Source: CAZXEU01 sp965207385 (lineage in GTDB: Bacteria > Bacteroidota > Rhodothermia > Rhodothermales > Bin80). Taken from it: 64,000 nucleotides of DNA. Location: contig CBDBLZ010000011.1 of NCBI GenBank assembly GCA_965207385.1, positions 1-64,000 on the forward strand, read 5' to 3'. The notes under the pieces are model-generated. The model was not told where the DNA came from. It did no database searches and saw only the letters and a program-made list of their open reading frames with translations. Below are positions 1 to 10,702 of the stretch, in pieces (within the stretch, counting starts at the first letter, position 1; each line of letters begins with the position of its first letter). A program made the translations under genes and the position numbers.

Positions 1-1
1 G

Positions 2-896
2 GTGGCCGAATACAACGGAGCCTACAAGGTGAGCGAGGGCATGCTTGAGCGCTTCGGCCCGCGCCGCGTCATTGATACGCCGATCAGCGAAAACGGCTTT
101 GCCGGTCTCGGCATCGGGGCGGCGATGAGCGGGTGCGTCCCATTATCGAGTTCATGACGTGGAATTTTGCGTTCGTTGCCTTTGACCAGATCGTCAACAA
201 CACGGCCAAGATCAGGTACATGTCAGGGGGGCAGTTTTCGCTGCCCATTGTGTTTCGTGGGCCGAACGGCGCGGCGGGGACAGCTGGCCGCGACGCACAA
301 CACCACCGTGGAGTCCATCTACAGCACTTTTCCCGGGCTGAAGGTGATTTCCGTATCGAATCCGGATGATGCGAAGGGACTGCTGAAGAGCGCCATCCGC
401 GACGACGACCCGGTCGTGTTTCTGGAGAGCGAGTTCATGTACGGCATGCGGGGCGAGGTCTCGGACGAGGCGGACTACACCATACCCATCGGCAAGGCGC
501 GCATTGCGAGGGAAGGCGACGCCGTCACCATCATCGGACACAACAAGAGTTACTGGCGCGCCATGGAGGCGGCCGAGCGCCTGGAGGCCGACGGCCTACG
601 CGGCAGAGGTCATCGATCCGCGCACGATCCGGCCCTTCGACTGGGATGCCGCGGTAACGTCCGTCAGGAAGACTAACCGGTGCGTGATCGTGGACGAGAG
701 CAATCCGTTCGCCAGCGTTTCTGCCGAAATAGCATTTCAGCTGCAGCTTCGCTGCTTTGACTACCTGGATGCGCCATCCGGGCGCGTTACCGCGCGCGAT
801 ACGCCCGCGCCGTATGCGAAGAATCTCATGGAGGACTACCTGCCGGATGCGGAGCGGGTGTACCGGGCCTGCCGCGAGGCGCTGTACCTGGACTGA
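2..896 (+). CDS. pdhB: Pyruvate dehydrogenase E1 component, beta subunit (5'-truncated by window, frameshifted)
   Basis: E1 beta of the pyruvate dehydrogenase complex, the thiamine-diphosphate-dependent decarboxylation of pyruvate in the cytoplasm. The reading begins inside the gene with VAEYNGAYKVSEGMLERFG, followed by ISENGFAGLGIG and RPIIEFMTWNFA, all diagnostic of E1 beta. The ThDP-side segment FLESEFMYG and the C-terminal block with IDPRTIRPFD and CVIVDES follow. The protein is spread over three frames: frame 2 to about 131, frame 1 to about 278, frame 2 to about 597, then frame 3 to the TGA at 894-896. The second shift falls in a G run (GCGGGGAC); the first looks like one missing base. 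It is followed 38 bases later by the E2 gene, so the two form a pdh operon. Family identity is secure; whether the shifts are real mutations or consensus errors is not. Confidence 0.9.
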
Positions 897-934
897 AGGC
901 ATATTCCATCCACTAACACCAAGCTCCGGATGCC

Positions 935-2165
935 ATGCCGATAGCGGTAGAAATGCCCAAGATGACGGACACCATGGAGGAGGGCGTATTGGTGGCGTGG
1001 CTGGTGGAAGAGGGAGCGAACGTTGCCGCGGGCGACATCATCGCGCAGGTGGAAACGGACAAGGCGACCATGGACGTGGAAGCCTACGACGACGGCGTGC
1101 TGCTTAGGCGCGTCGCGGCCGAAGGGGACAGCCTGCCCATTGGTGCCTTATCGCGGTCCTTGGTGAAGCGGGCGAGAGCGCCGACGAAATCCTCGGCCAG
1201 TATGCCAAGGGCGCGGATCGCGCTGCGCCGGAAACAGAAGAGGAGAAGAAGGAGGATGCGCCGGAGGCACGCTCGGAATCCGATGAGCGCGGCGTAAAGG
1301 CGTCTCCGCTTGCCCGCCGGATGGCGTCGGAGCACGGCCTGGACATGACAGCGCTTTTGGGCTCGGGCCCGGAAGGCCGCATCATCAAGCGGGACGTGGA
1401 AGAAGCCTTGGAGCGCGGCAGAGAGAAAAGGAAGAAGCCGGCTCCGCCCCGCGCGCAATCCGGCGCCTCAGTGGCACGCGCGGCTTCGAAACCGTGCGCC
1501 TCAGCAGCATGCGCCGGACCATTGCGCGCAGGCTCTCCGAGAGCAAGTTCACCGCTCCGCACTTCTACCTCACGGTGGACGTGGCAATGGAGCGGGTAGT
1601 CGAGGCGCACAAGCACCTGAATGAGGTGGCGCCGGTCAAGATCTCGTATAACGACCTGGTGACGAAAGCCGCGGCTGCGGCGCTTGCCGCGCACCCGGAT
1701 GTCAACAGCTCGTACCACGAGGACGCCCGTGAAATCCGGCGTTATGACTATATAGATATAGGGATTGCGGTAGCCATCGACGATGGACTGGTAACACCCG
1801 TGCTCCGGGATGTGGACCGGAAGGGGCTTGTCGAGGTAGCTCAGGAAACACGCGAGCTGGCCGGGCGCGCACGGGAGCGCAAGCTGCAGCCCGATGAAAT
1901 GGAGGGCTCGACGTTCACGACCAGCAACCTGGGCATGTTCGGCATAGAGGAGTTTACCGCGATTATCAATCCGCCCAGTGCGGCCATTCTGGCGATTGGC
2001 GCCATCCGGGACGTGCCGGTGGTCTCGCAGGGTGCCGTGACGGCTGGCAAGCGCATGAAGCTATCGCTTTCGTGCGATCACCGCGCGGTGGACGGTGCAA
2101 CCGGGGCCAGGTTTCTGAGTGCGCTCCAGAAGCACCTGGAAGAGCCCCTTACGCTGCTCTTCTAG
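935..2165 (+). CDS. pdhC: Dihydrolipoamide acetyltransferase (E2) of pyruvate dehydrogenase, frameshifted
   Basis: E2 core of the pyruvate dehydrogenase complex, transferring the acetyl group from lipoyl to CoA. The N-terminus MPIAVEMPKMTDTMEEGVL opens a lipoyl domain whose ETDKATM carries the lipoylated lysine. A peripheral-subunit-binding domain follows (ASPLARRMASEHGLD, GPEGRIIKRDV), then a long catalytic domain ending with the active-site block SCDHRAVDGA (HxxxDG) and PLTLLF. The reading changes frame twice: frame 2 to frame 1 near 1150, just after the lipoyl domain, and frame 1 to frame 3 near 1480, in the linker before the catalytic domain. Only one lipoyl domain is visible. It lies 38 bases downstream of the E1 beta gene and 5 bases upstream of the next start, so co-transcription is likely. 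Confidence 0.92.
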
Positions 2166-2170
2166 CGGCA

Positions 2171-2953
2171 GTGAAAATCGCGCACCTTGCGGATCTGCAC
2201 TTTGGCAGGATCGCGAATCCGCACATCGTCCAGGCGCTTTTGCGCGATGTCAACGGCCTCGGCGCAGACCTCGTTGCACTGAGCGGAGATCTTACCCAGC
2301 GGGCGCGCCCGCGCGAATACCGGCAGGCTGCGGAGTTTATTGAGCAGCTTGAGGCTCCCGTCCTTGCGGTTCCCGGAAACCACGATGTGTACCCGTGGTG
2401 GCATCCGGTGCATCGCCTGAGTGTGCCCCGGCGCCGGTTCGACCGGTGGGTTTCGGCGGAAAGGTGTCCTTCGTTCGAGAAAGAGGGCCTCGCCGTGCTG
2501 GGCATTTCGTCCGCAGCGGGCTTTACGATAAAGCGCGGATTCGTACGGCGAAGTACTGTGGCGAGAGTGCGGGAGTATTTCAGGGGGCGGGAAAAGAGCG
2601 CTTTCAAGGTTCTCGTGGTGCATCACCCGCCCGTGCGCCTTGCGGCTGACGGAGCGGGTGAGGCGGCGCTCGGCGGACAAGGGCTCCTTGAGTCCGCCGC
2701 GGAGGCGGGCGTAAGGGTTGTGCTATCCGGCCACTGGCATGTTTCGCACGTGGGGGAGGTGGAGGCAGCGGGAGAGCGCCTTGTCCTGGCGCATGCGGGT
2801 ACGGCGGCATCAAACCGCCGGCGCGCTCCGCAGGAAGGGCTGAACGCCTTCCACGTGGTGCAGATGGGCGCGGGCACATTCTCGACAGAGGAGCGCCGCT
2901 ACGCAGCCGCTGCGCGGGCCTTTGTCTCCGGCCCGGTGCGCGAATTCGCCTAG
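2171..2953 (+). CDS. Calcineurin-like metallophosphoesterase
   Basis: Predicted cytoplasmic dinuclear-metal phosphoesterase of about 260 residues. The five family motifs are present in order: DLHFG near the start, GDLTQ, GNHD, the HHP segment, and GHWHVSH near the C-terminus, giving the full set of metal ligands. An in-frame ATG exists at 2072, inside the end of the E2 gene, but I chose GTG at 2171, because the conserved first strand KIAHLADLHFG starts directly after it and it sits 5 bases behind the E2 stop. The substrate (cyclic nucleotide, phosphoester or other) cannot be deduced. Position suggests co-transcription with the pdh genes, but no functional link is evident. Confidence 0.9.
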   Translation: MKIAHLADLHFGRIANPHIVQALLRDVNGLGADLVALSGDLTQRARPREYRQAAEFIEQLEAPVLAVPGNHDVYPWWHPVHRLSVPRRRFDRWVSAERCPSFEKEGLAVLGISSAAGFTIKRGFVRRSTVARVREYFRGREKSAFKVLVVHHPPVRLAADGAGEAALGGQGLLESAAEAGVRVVLSGHWHVSHVGEVEAAGERLVLAHAGTAASNRRRAPQEGLNAFHVVQMGAGTFSTEERRYAAAARAFVSGPVREFA

Positions 2954-3176
2954 CGGCGCAGCGCAAGCGGCCGGCGTGGTAGAAGGTTGTGGAACTAGAC
3001 CCGCCGGCGGACCGGGCGTTTAGGCCCGAATTTGACGCAGGCTTTACTGCGCGCTCGGTTGCGGCCAGCCACGCCTGCCAGGCAATTCCTTAAGTACCTC
3101 AATGCATTCGCTGGTATTAATTCGCAGCGGGCGAAAAGAGGGGGTCCGCGCGCTTGTATTGTTGCCCGAAAAGAGA
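2954..3176. other. Intergenic region without recognisable gene
   Basis: The stretch between the phosphoesterase stop and the promoter at 3177 shows only short ORFs without family features. I see no RNA gene or clear terminator. Confidence 0.5.
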
Positions 3177-3205
3177 TTGACAACGGCGCGGGCGTTACGT
3201 ATACT
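3177..3205 (+). promoter_or_regulatory. Sigma-70-like promoter for the surface protein gene
   Basis: TTGACA at 3177-3182 is a perfect -35 hexamer and TATACT at 3200-3205 a 5/6 -10 hexamer, separated by 17 bases. A transcript would start near 3212 and leave a leader of about 115 bases before the ATG at 3326, where CTGGAGGGG lies about 10 bases upstream as a Shine-Dalgarno site. The consensus is E. coli-like rather than the TTTG / TAnnTTTG type usual in many Bacteroidota. Confidence 0.65.
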
Positions 3206-3325
3206 TTTCGTTATCTGTGTATAACAGAATGTTCACAGTAAGGCGCAGGCACGCGCCATGACCTGCGGGGCCCAAAGTGAGGCCGCGCGACATATTCACC
3301 AATCTACCTGGAGGGGACTCCAAAC

Positions 3326-6300
3326 ATGAATAACCTTACCACACTCATGCGCTCCATGACGGTGCTTCTGTTTTTCGTCATGGTCGGCGCGTCAACCGCG
3401 CTCGCGCAGAACCGGTACGCTGAGCGTAACGGTATCGGCGCGACCCCGTGCGAGATCACAGCTCCGTGCGATCTCGCCGCCGCGCTAGGTGCTGCCACGT
3501 CTGCCACGGACACAGTGTTCGTACGTGTGCGGGAAAGCGGTGCCATGACGCGGATCGACGAGGATATCTCGACGGGCGCCAGGACCATCGGTATCTATGT
3601 TGAGGACGAAGACGACGTCACCATGGGCATGATCGCCGTTGAGGGCGATGCAACGCTAACAGACGCTATCACAATCCTCGATGGAACCACTCTCTATCTG
3701 GAGGGGGACGTCACGCTCAATAGCTCGACAGCGGCGCTTGTAACAGGTGATCTGCAGATTGGCGGCTCGGGAGATCTGATGCTTTACGCTTGGGACTACT
3801 TGTCCCACTGGGAGGCTTCACGATTGCGAAACTCGGCGTCAACGACGATGTCGAGGTGGAAGGCACCTGTGGGACTGCAACGGATAACGAGATCACGATT
3901 TCGAATTCCCTGCATGTCAAGGACGGCAATCTTGACATGGGAAGCGTAGTACTGTCCCTGGATCCGATCGCCTCGACCGATCCTAAGGTTGCGGACGGCA
4001 GAACGTCCATAGCGGCCGGAGCGATGATTTCCGGGAGCGAGCATCTCATGCTGAATCCGGAGGTGCCGGCAGGCGGGCCGGTCACGGGAGATGATGCAAA
4101 GCCGGATACGCTTGTACTCCTTGGGATGGCCGATGGAACGCAATCCATAGCAGGCCTGGCCGAGTTTGGCGTCGACATTACCAGTACGGATTTTACTGCC
4201 ACCAACTATTTCCCGAGTAATACTGCCTCTGGGGACGGCACGACTCCCGCTGCCAACGATATTGGTACCGTGCTCGACTTTAGGGCTGGGGCGGCAGCAG
4301 ATCCAGCTGCAACTCCCCCTACGGCCGCAGTCCAGTCGCGACTCAGGGTGTTGCTGTTTGTCCAGACGGCGGGCTTCAACGTCACGTCCGGCGACTGCTA
4401 CAACATTTCCGGCGACGGCGAGCTGCAGCTTGACATCAACAAGATGGGACAGGGAGGCGCCTGTATTTCGGTTGATAACGTTGGAGACGGTGGAACGTCC
4501 ACCGTCAGCGGGGGGGCGCTTATCCTTAGCGGCGTCAGCGAATTCGACGGTCGGATCCGCAATCATGGCAATGCCCGAACCGAGCTCCGCAACGTCGGCC
4601 AGATTTCGGAAGATCTGGAGATTGATGGCGAAGTCCCGGCGGTTGAAGGTACACCGATAGATCCTAACGATCCCACTTCGGCGAATCGCGTCGGCGTCAT
4701 CGGCTCCACTATGGTTCGCATGACAGACTGTGGTGTAATGAATCCTGACGGATCGACTACGCCTGCGGACGTTCACTACCGCTCGCCCGGCGTCTTCGTC
4801 CACGGAGCCACGACCATTGTGGGAGACGTCATCCTTACGGACACGAACCCGACAAATGATGCCGACGGAGATGAAGATGGAACGCAAGGCGTGACGGCAT
4901 GCAAGGAGGGTCTGTATCTCATGGCTCCGGTGAGCAGTTCACGGCGCTACATAGAGATAACGTCGTCTGTTCTGGGCGCACTGGAATCAAGCGGGAGCTC
5001 CCACATCAACCTTGGCGCAGGCGCGTTTGGAGATTTTGACAGAATCCACAATGTTGCCTTCGAGGACGACGTGATTTCGGATGGAGACCTCGACATAGGC
5101 TACGGTAAGGCGGCGAGCTATGCCGTAAAGCCTGCCAATCTGTGCTCCGTCAACACCAGCTCTGCGACCGGGCAATGCCGTCGTATTTGCCGGTGACGCG
5201 GACCAGGATATTCGTACTACCGGAGGCGGGACTCTCAGCCTAGACGCTGCCAGAGTAGACAAGGGCGGCGATGGCGAAGTCCTGATTGACCGTGGAAGCC
5301 TTGCGGTAACAGGCCTCCTGGAGCTGGAATCCGGCATGCTGGTATCCGACGGAGAGCTAGGCCTTGGGGGCGCTGTTCTCCGGATCAGTGGAGGTGAGCT
5401 CAGCCGAGGTAGAGGAGACGCCGGGTACACGGGCGCACTGGCCAGCCTGCACTATACGGGCGGCGGTGACCTGAGGACAGGCGACGAAATCGCTGCGCCG
5501 AACGCTGATGGCGTGGCGACGTCATTCAACAACCTGGAGATTGCGGTCGACGGAACGGTCACTTTGACCCGGCCGGTCCAGATCGCGGGGTCCGATGGTG
5601 GTCACCTGTTCCTGGCGAGTGGCATGCTCAACACGACCGATAATACGGTGACTCTGAACCGCAACGCCAACGTGCATCATGGAAGTGGCGAGCTCGTTGT
5701 TGGCACAGGTGGAAGCGTCAAGTGGCCGAGCCAGCAAGTGGTACGGAATTCCCCGTACAATGCAGCAGCGCACGGACTCAACCTCTTCTACAAGGGGACC
5801 GGGGCCCGCACGGTAGGCCATGCCTGGCAGTCCGGCATGACGACCGATCTAATGCCGGCAGAAGTCACAAACGTCACGGTGGATGCATCTGGCTGCGGAA
5901 GGACTGCGCATTCGGTTATCTCTCTGAATGCCGGTTTCTCGGCCGTCCACGGCAACATCACCATCACGCAAGGTGCGCTGGATATTGCCGGGCAACATCT
6001 GGTGGTATTAAATGTGACTGGTGAGCAACTCGGTGATGGCAGCGGACAAGGGCTATCTCTGTGACAGCGGCGCAGGTGTTGCCTGTATGGCGTCCAGCGG
6101 CTCGCAGAGTCGCACGGAGCTCCTTGACGAAATCGAGGAAGGCATCTTTGCGATGCAGACCACGAAGGATCCCGAAGTGCGGCGCGCGCTGCAGGACAAT
6201 CTTGCTACGCTGAAAGCCTCATGGGCCGATGCGAGCAAGTCTTCCAGCACATCGGGAGCGGTTCACTTTGCGGGCAACGGCAATACGTCGCTCAGTCTCG

Positions 6301-8888
6301 GGACGGACGGCAAGCGCAAAGACGCTCCGGCGATTATTGTGAAGCACTTCCTGGATCGGAGGCCCAGGCAGGACTCCCGGTACGGTAACGCTTATGAGCA
6401 ATTCGCCGAAAGCCGCAGGGACCGGAGCGAATACGAAGCAGAATATCGACACTGCAGGGCTCGTAGGTCTCAGGCATGAGCACGGCAACGTGGCCGTTGC
6501 TTCTTCGCTCGACATGGTGCATGTCGCTACGGGCGTGGTTCAGCTCAGCGGCAATATGTCGCTGGCAAGTGGTGCGGCCAACCTGAACACGGATGGATCG
6601 TCCGATTGCTCAGAGGCTCGCTATCGGTGGACACGGATCCGAAGGCGTCCACATGGTTTCGGGTGGTTCCTTGAACGGCAACGGCGGCACGATCAGCGTG
6701 TACGGCCATTACCTGCAGGGCGGCGAGGTGATGATGGACTCGACGGGTGCAGTGATACCCGACAGTTCACAAGCGACCGTCAATCTGGGCGGTGGCAATC
6801 ACATGGTGACCGGCAATTTCCATGTCAGCTTTGATGACGCCGATGACAAGCGAAATGTGTACGCACATGGCGCGGGTTGCGGCGCTGGGCGGAACGAGGA
6901 AATGACAGGCAGCACCACGGTTGGCGGCAACTACTCCTTCGGTGGCACCGGCGAGTGCTATGAGGATGACCAGTATGCAGCCAGCATGCAAGGTCTGTCA
7001 GGCAGCGTCACCTTCAACGGCATGACTCAGCAATCAATCGCGCACCTTCAGGATGAAGACGCGTCGTTTGGCTCTGTCACGGTGGCTTCGCTCAGCACGG
7101 AAGGCGCCGGCGGTATCGTGCTTGGCGCTCCTGCGATGCAGAACGCGTACGGAACGCTGACGCTCAAGCGGGGCATCATTGATACCGTCAATGAGCTGTT
7201 CGCGTGGACAATGCACAATACTGCCAGCGAGGAAGACCTCGTAGGAAGCAACACGGCCACGATGGGCGGCGTGATGCTCGGCTCGCGTGACAGCTACATC
7301 AATGGCCCGGTTACGCGGGCAGTGTCGCAGGGTGCTGCCGGTGGCGGCGTCGTCACGGGAGGCTACCTGTTCCCGGTCGGAAGTGCGAACGACGACACTA
7401 CGGCTTCGCGCCAGGTGGACAACTTCCGTCCGCTGACGCTGCAGTTCGCCAATGACCTGGGCGCTGCCAGCGCTGCGACGGTAGACTACGTGCAGCAGCT
7501 GGAAGGCATCGGCGCGGCCGTAGTTGAGTGGCCCGACGACGGGTTGGTGGTGGACGCCAAAGGCGGCGGCACGCTGACCCTGGATGCGCTGGGCAACCAG
7601 TTCTGGCTCGTGTCCTTCGATCAGATTCCGGCGCAGGATCCGAACCTCCGGGTCGCGGCCGAAGGTCTGCCGAACGTATTCGACGCCAAGGGCCTGCGCC
7701 TGGTGCAGTGGGACTGCGACCTGAGCAATATCCTGGCTCCGCCGAGCAATCCCAGACTGGCTGGCGTGTACGATCTGGAAGAAGGTCCGACGGACGACAA
7801 GTCGTTCGCCGTCAACGACCGGATCAACGGCATCCTGAACCTGACGCAGGAAGGCGTCGAGGTCGGCAATTGCAACATCATCGGCATTGCGTCCAACTTC
7901 CTGCAGAACCCGATCAACATGCCGCCGGTCAGCGGTGGGTTCGCCAAGGTGCAGTACATCCAGAACGTTGCAAATACGCCGGTTGACCTCTACATGAATG
8001 GCAACCGGGTGGGCAACGACTGGGCCTTCCAGAGCGCGACGCAGTTTGCGAACGTGGTAGGCGGCGAGCATACGCTGGACGTGGTTGCCGCGGGTGACGC
8101 GGACAACACGAATCCGCTTGCCACGCTCACGCAGCGCTTTGTGCACGAGGGTGCGTACAACGTGATCCTGCACGGAGACGGCTCCGAAGTCAGCATCAAG
8201 GTGGTGGAGGATGTCCGCCTGGGTGCGATGGCTGAGGACATGGTTGAGTTCTACGTGGTCCACGGAGCGCGCGAGCTTGGCGAAGTCGACATCCGCATCA
8301 TCAATCCGATTGACAATACGGAGGTGCTGGATCTGCTGGCCAACAACATCTCGTGGGATGATGTCGGAGCCTACATTTCGTTGGCGCCCGGCGGATACAA
8401 CTTCGAGGTGACGACGGCCAACAACGATCGTCAGATTGACGTCTTCCGTCTTGAGCTTCAGCAGTTCCGTCAGCAGGCGTTCGTGCTGAACCTGTCGGGC
8501 AGCGGCAAGTCTTCGGCAGAAGGCGTGAGCATGCTCGGCGTAGAGCAGGACGGCGGCACGTTCTTCCCGTCGGTGATCACGGCGGCGGAGACGGAGGAGG
8601 AGATTCCGACAGAGTTCGCTCTGAAGGGCAACTATCCGAACCCGTTCAATCCGTCGACGAACATCCAGATTGATCTTCCGGAGAAGGCACAGGTGACGAT
8701 CCAGATCATCGACATGCTGGGACGGCATGTGATGACGGTACCTGCGCGCGAGATCGAGGCCGGCGCGAAGCGTGCGGTTGAGATCAACGCGGCGAGTCTT
8801 GCCATCGGGAGCGTACCTCTACCGTGTCATTGCGACATCGGCCAGCGGTACGAACATCGATTCGGGCCGGATGATGTTGATCAAGTAG
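3326..8888 (+). CDS. Large secreted surface protein with DUF4397-like module and T9SS type-A sorting domain, multiply frameshifted
   Basis: A cell-surface protein of about 1850 residues. The signal peptide is MNNLTTLMRSMTVLLFFVMV ending at ALAQ. It is followed by a long Gly/Ser/Thr/Asp-rich, low-Lys region with regular short strands (parallel beta-helix-like), then a DUF4397-like segment around 7950-8490 (AKVQYIQNVANTPVDLYMNG) and the sorting domain (ALKGNYPNPFNPSTNIQIDL, LGRHVMTV). Reading frames change near 3788, 5165, 6040, 6360, 6620 and 8810. The last shift hits the sorting domain: the intact end GAYLYRVIATSASGTNIDSG then MMLIK is recovered in the third frame with TAG at 8886-8888. The domains are collinear across frames, so this is one gene. 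A promoter at 3177 and a terminator at 8921 frame it as a single unit. Function unknown; adhesion or matrix role is inference. Confidence 0.82.
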
Positions 8889-8896
8889 AGCAGGAG

Positions 8897-8912
8897 CCCT
8901 GACCAATCAGGG
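8897..8912 (+). other. Short hairpin just after the surface protein gene
   Basis: CCCTGA CCAA TCAGGG is a perfect 6-bp stem with a 4-base loop, 8 bases after the stop and directly upstream of the larger terminator hairpin. Confidence 0.5.
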
Positions 8913-8920
8913 TGAGGGAA

Positions 8921-8964
8921 GCGCGCCCCGGTGCCTTAGTTGGCGCCGGGGCGCGCGTGTTTCT
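8921..8964 (+). terminator. Strong intrinsic terminator of the surface protein gene
   Basis: A 15-bp stem GCGCGCCCCGGTGCC / GGCGCCGGGGCGCGC (one G-U pair) with loop TTAGTT, followed by GTGTTTCT. It lies 32 bases after the stop at 8888 and ends the transcript from the 3177 promoter. Confidence 0.8.
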
Positions 8965-9253
8965 GGCGAGTTCCAGTTGGGAATCAAAAGATGTGGGCAG
9001 ATCTGCTGCTGGATTTTGAATCTGTGGAAGGAAGGCTTGGAGCGAATGCGGCGACGGCAAATAGTGGGCACAATTGAGAAAGAAGGCCGCTCGCGCTGCG
9101 TTCGAAAGCCGTGGCACATTTCCCGTCAGAGCTCCCAGTCATCTAGGCGGGTAATTGCCAGCAGGAGAACTGAGAGCCGTGGAGTCGTGTTTGAAAGGGA
9201 ACTGAATTCGGGCAGAATCGTGAGCGTGAGAACGGTCAGATCTAGTATGTGCG
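8965..9253. other. Intergenic, upstream region of the GWxTD gene
   Basis: No convincing coding sequence: the open frame here is Arg/Ser-rich, lacks domain features and runs into the next gene in another frame. Presumably contains the promoter of the downstream gene, but I cannot point to good hexamers. Confidence 0.4.
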
Positions 9254-10696
9254 ATGTTGTACCGGGCAATTCAGTCACTGCGCTTTCGGCTCATAGGCAT
9301 CCTCGTGCCAGTCATGCTGGCAGGATTTGGATTCGCTCATGCCCAGAGCGTACCGGTTATCGATGTGGATCTCGCCACTTTTGCCTTCGATGCGGAAAAT
9401 GCCGCCATTGAGGTTTACCTGGCCTTCCAGGCGGAAACGCTCGACTATGCAGAGGAAGAGGGCCGATTCGTTGCCAGGGTTCCTATGTCCTTCAGTCTCG
9501 CTCGGGCATCGGACGCTGGCATGGAGGATTTTGTGGCGCCTGTGACGTGGCAGGATGAGCAGACCGTGGAGTTCGTGGTGGCGGACACGGCCGGCATTGT
9601 GGAAGGGCAGTACTACCTGAGGCAGGCAAGGCTTACTTCGCCTCCCGGAGAGTTCGAGTTGGCAGTTGCCGCTGTGGACACCGCAGGTGCACCAGTAGTA
9701 GAGATTCGGCGCGACGTCATTGTCCCGGACTTTCTGGATGCCACATCGGCCAAGATTTCGGATATCACGATTTCGACCGGAATCGTGCAGTCCAGCGACC
9801 GCGAAGATCCCTTCTACAAGAACGGACTCAGCATCACGCCCAATCCCAATCAGCTGTACGGAGAAGGCGTCTCGCAGCTGTTCTACTACGCGGAGGTGTA
9901 CCACGCAGACCTGGTGGCGACTGCTGCCGGTCAGTACACGGCGCTGGTATATGTCGCCGCTGCCAACAGTGCGGCCCCGCTGGCAGGATTGCAGAAACGG
10001 CTTGTGCGGGCGGCGCGGATGCCGGATGTGCTCGTTGGCGCCTTTGATTTGCAGGCGCTGCCCACGGGCACGTATTTCGTGCATGTTGTCCTGCTGGACG
10101 AGGGAAACGCGGCGGTAGGCGAGCAGACACAGAAGTTCTTCGTTTACAATCCGTCCATTGTCGTCGCGGCGCCCGAGCCTCTGGAGGTTTCGTTTGAAAC
10201 CAGCGAGTATGCGTCCATGCCGGGGGAGGAAGTGGACGAAGCGTTTCAGTACATCCGCATCATAGCGACCGAACAGGAAGAGAGGCGCATTAGGCGGATC
10301 GAAGACCTGGATGAAAAGAGACGATTCCTGATGAACTTCTGGGAGGTCAGGGATCCCACGCCAGGCACGGCCGAAAATGAAGTGCGGCAGGAATTCTTTT
10401 CCCTTATGTCCTATGCCAACGAGCGCTATTCCGTGAGGACGATTGCTGGCTGGGAAACGGACCGGGGCAGGACTCTGATCAAGTACGGCGTGCCATCAAA
10501 CATCGAGCCTCACTTGTACGAGCGCGACGTGAGGCCCTATGAAATATGGACGTACAACAGCATTCCCGGAGAAGGTCAGGGTATTTTCATCTTTGCGGAT
10601 CTGGATGGCTTTGGAGAATTCGAGATGATTCATTCTACGGTAGCAGGAGAGCGGAAGCTGCCCAACTGGCAGCAGGAACTCCGGGCGAGTTTCTGA
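9254..10696 (+). CDS. GWxTD domain-containing secreted protein
   Basis: A 480-residue exported protein. An N-terminal signal peptide (LIGILVPVMLAGFGFAHAQS) is followed by a beta-rich region without recognisable catalytic motifs. The conserved GWxTD domain occupies the last third: EEVDEAFQYIRIIAT, then the signature GWETDRGRTLIKYGVP and the usual YEIWTYNS block. GWxTD proteins are restricted mainly to the FCB group and related lineages and have no established biochemical role. The gene is complete and in one frame. It stops 6 bases before the AsnRS start, so the two are probably co-transcribed, but this does not define a function. Confidence 0.88.
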   Translation: MLYRAIQSLRFRLIGILVPVMLAGFGFAHAQSVPVIDVDLATFAFDAENAAIEVYLAFQAETLDYAEEEGRFVARVPMSFSLARASDAGMEDFVAPVTWQDEQTVEFVVADTAGIVEGQYYLRQARLTSPPGEFELAVAAVDTAGAPVVEIRRDVIVPDFLDATSAKISDITISTGIVQSSDREDPFYKNGLSITPNPNQLYGEGVSQLFYYAEVYHADLVATAAGQYTALVYVAAANSAAPLAGLQKRLVRAARMPDVLVGAFDLQALPTGTYFVHVVLLDEGNAAVGEQTQKFFVYNPSIVVAAPEPLEVSFETSEYASMPGEEVDEAFQYIRIIATEQEERRIRRIEDLDEKRRFLMNFWEVRDPTPGTAENEVRQEFFSLMSYANERYSVRTIAGWETDRGRTLIKYGVPSNIEPHLYERDVRPYEIWTYNSIPGEGQGIFIFADLDGFGEFEMIHSTVAGERKLPNWQQELRASF

Positions 10697-10702
10697 GATC
10701 GC

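Noticed and set aside
7034..8728. 564-codon minus-strand frame
   Set aside because: Antisense to the surface protein; Arg/His/Val-rich with no family features.
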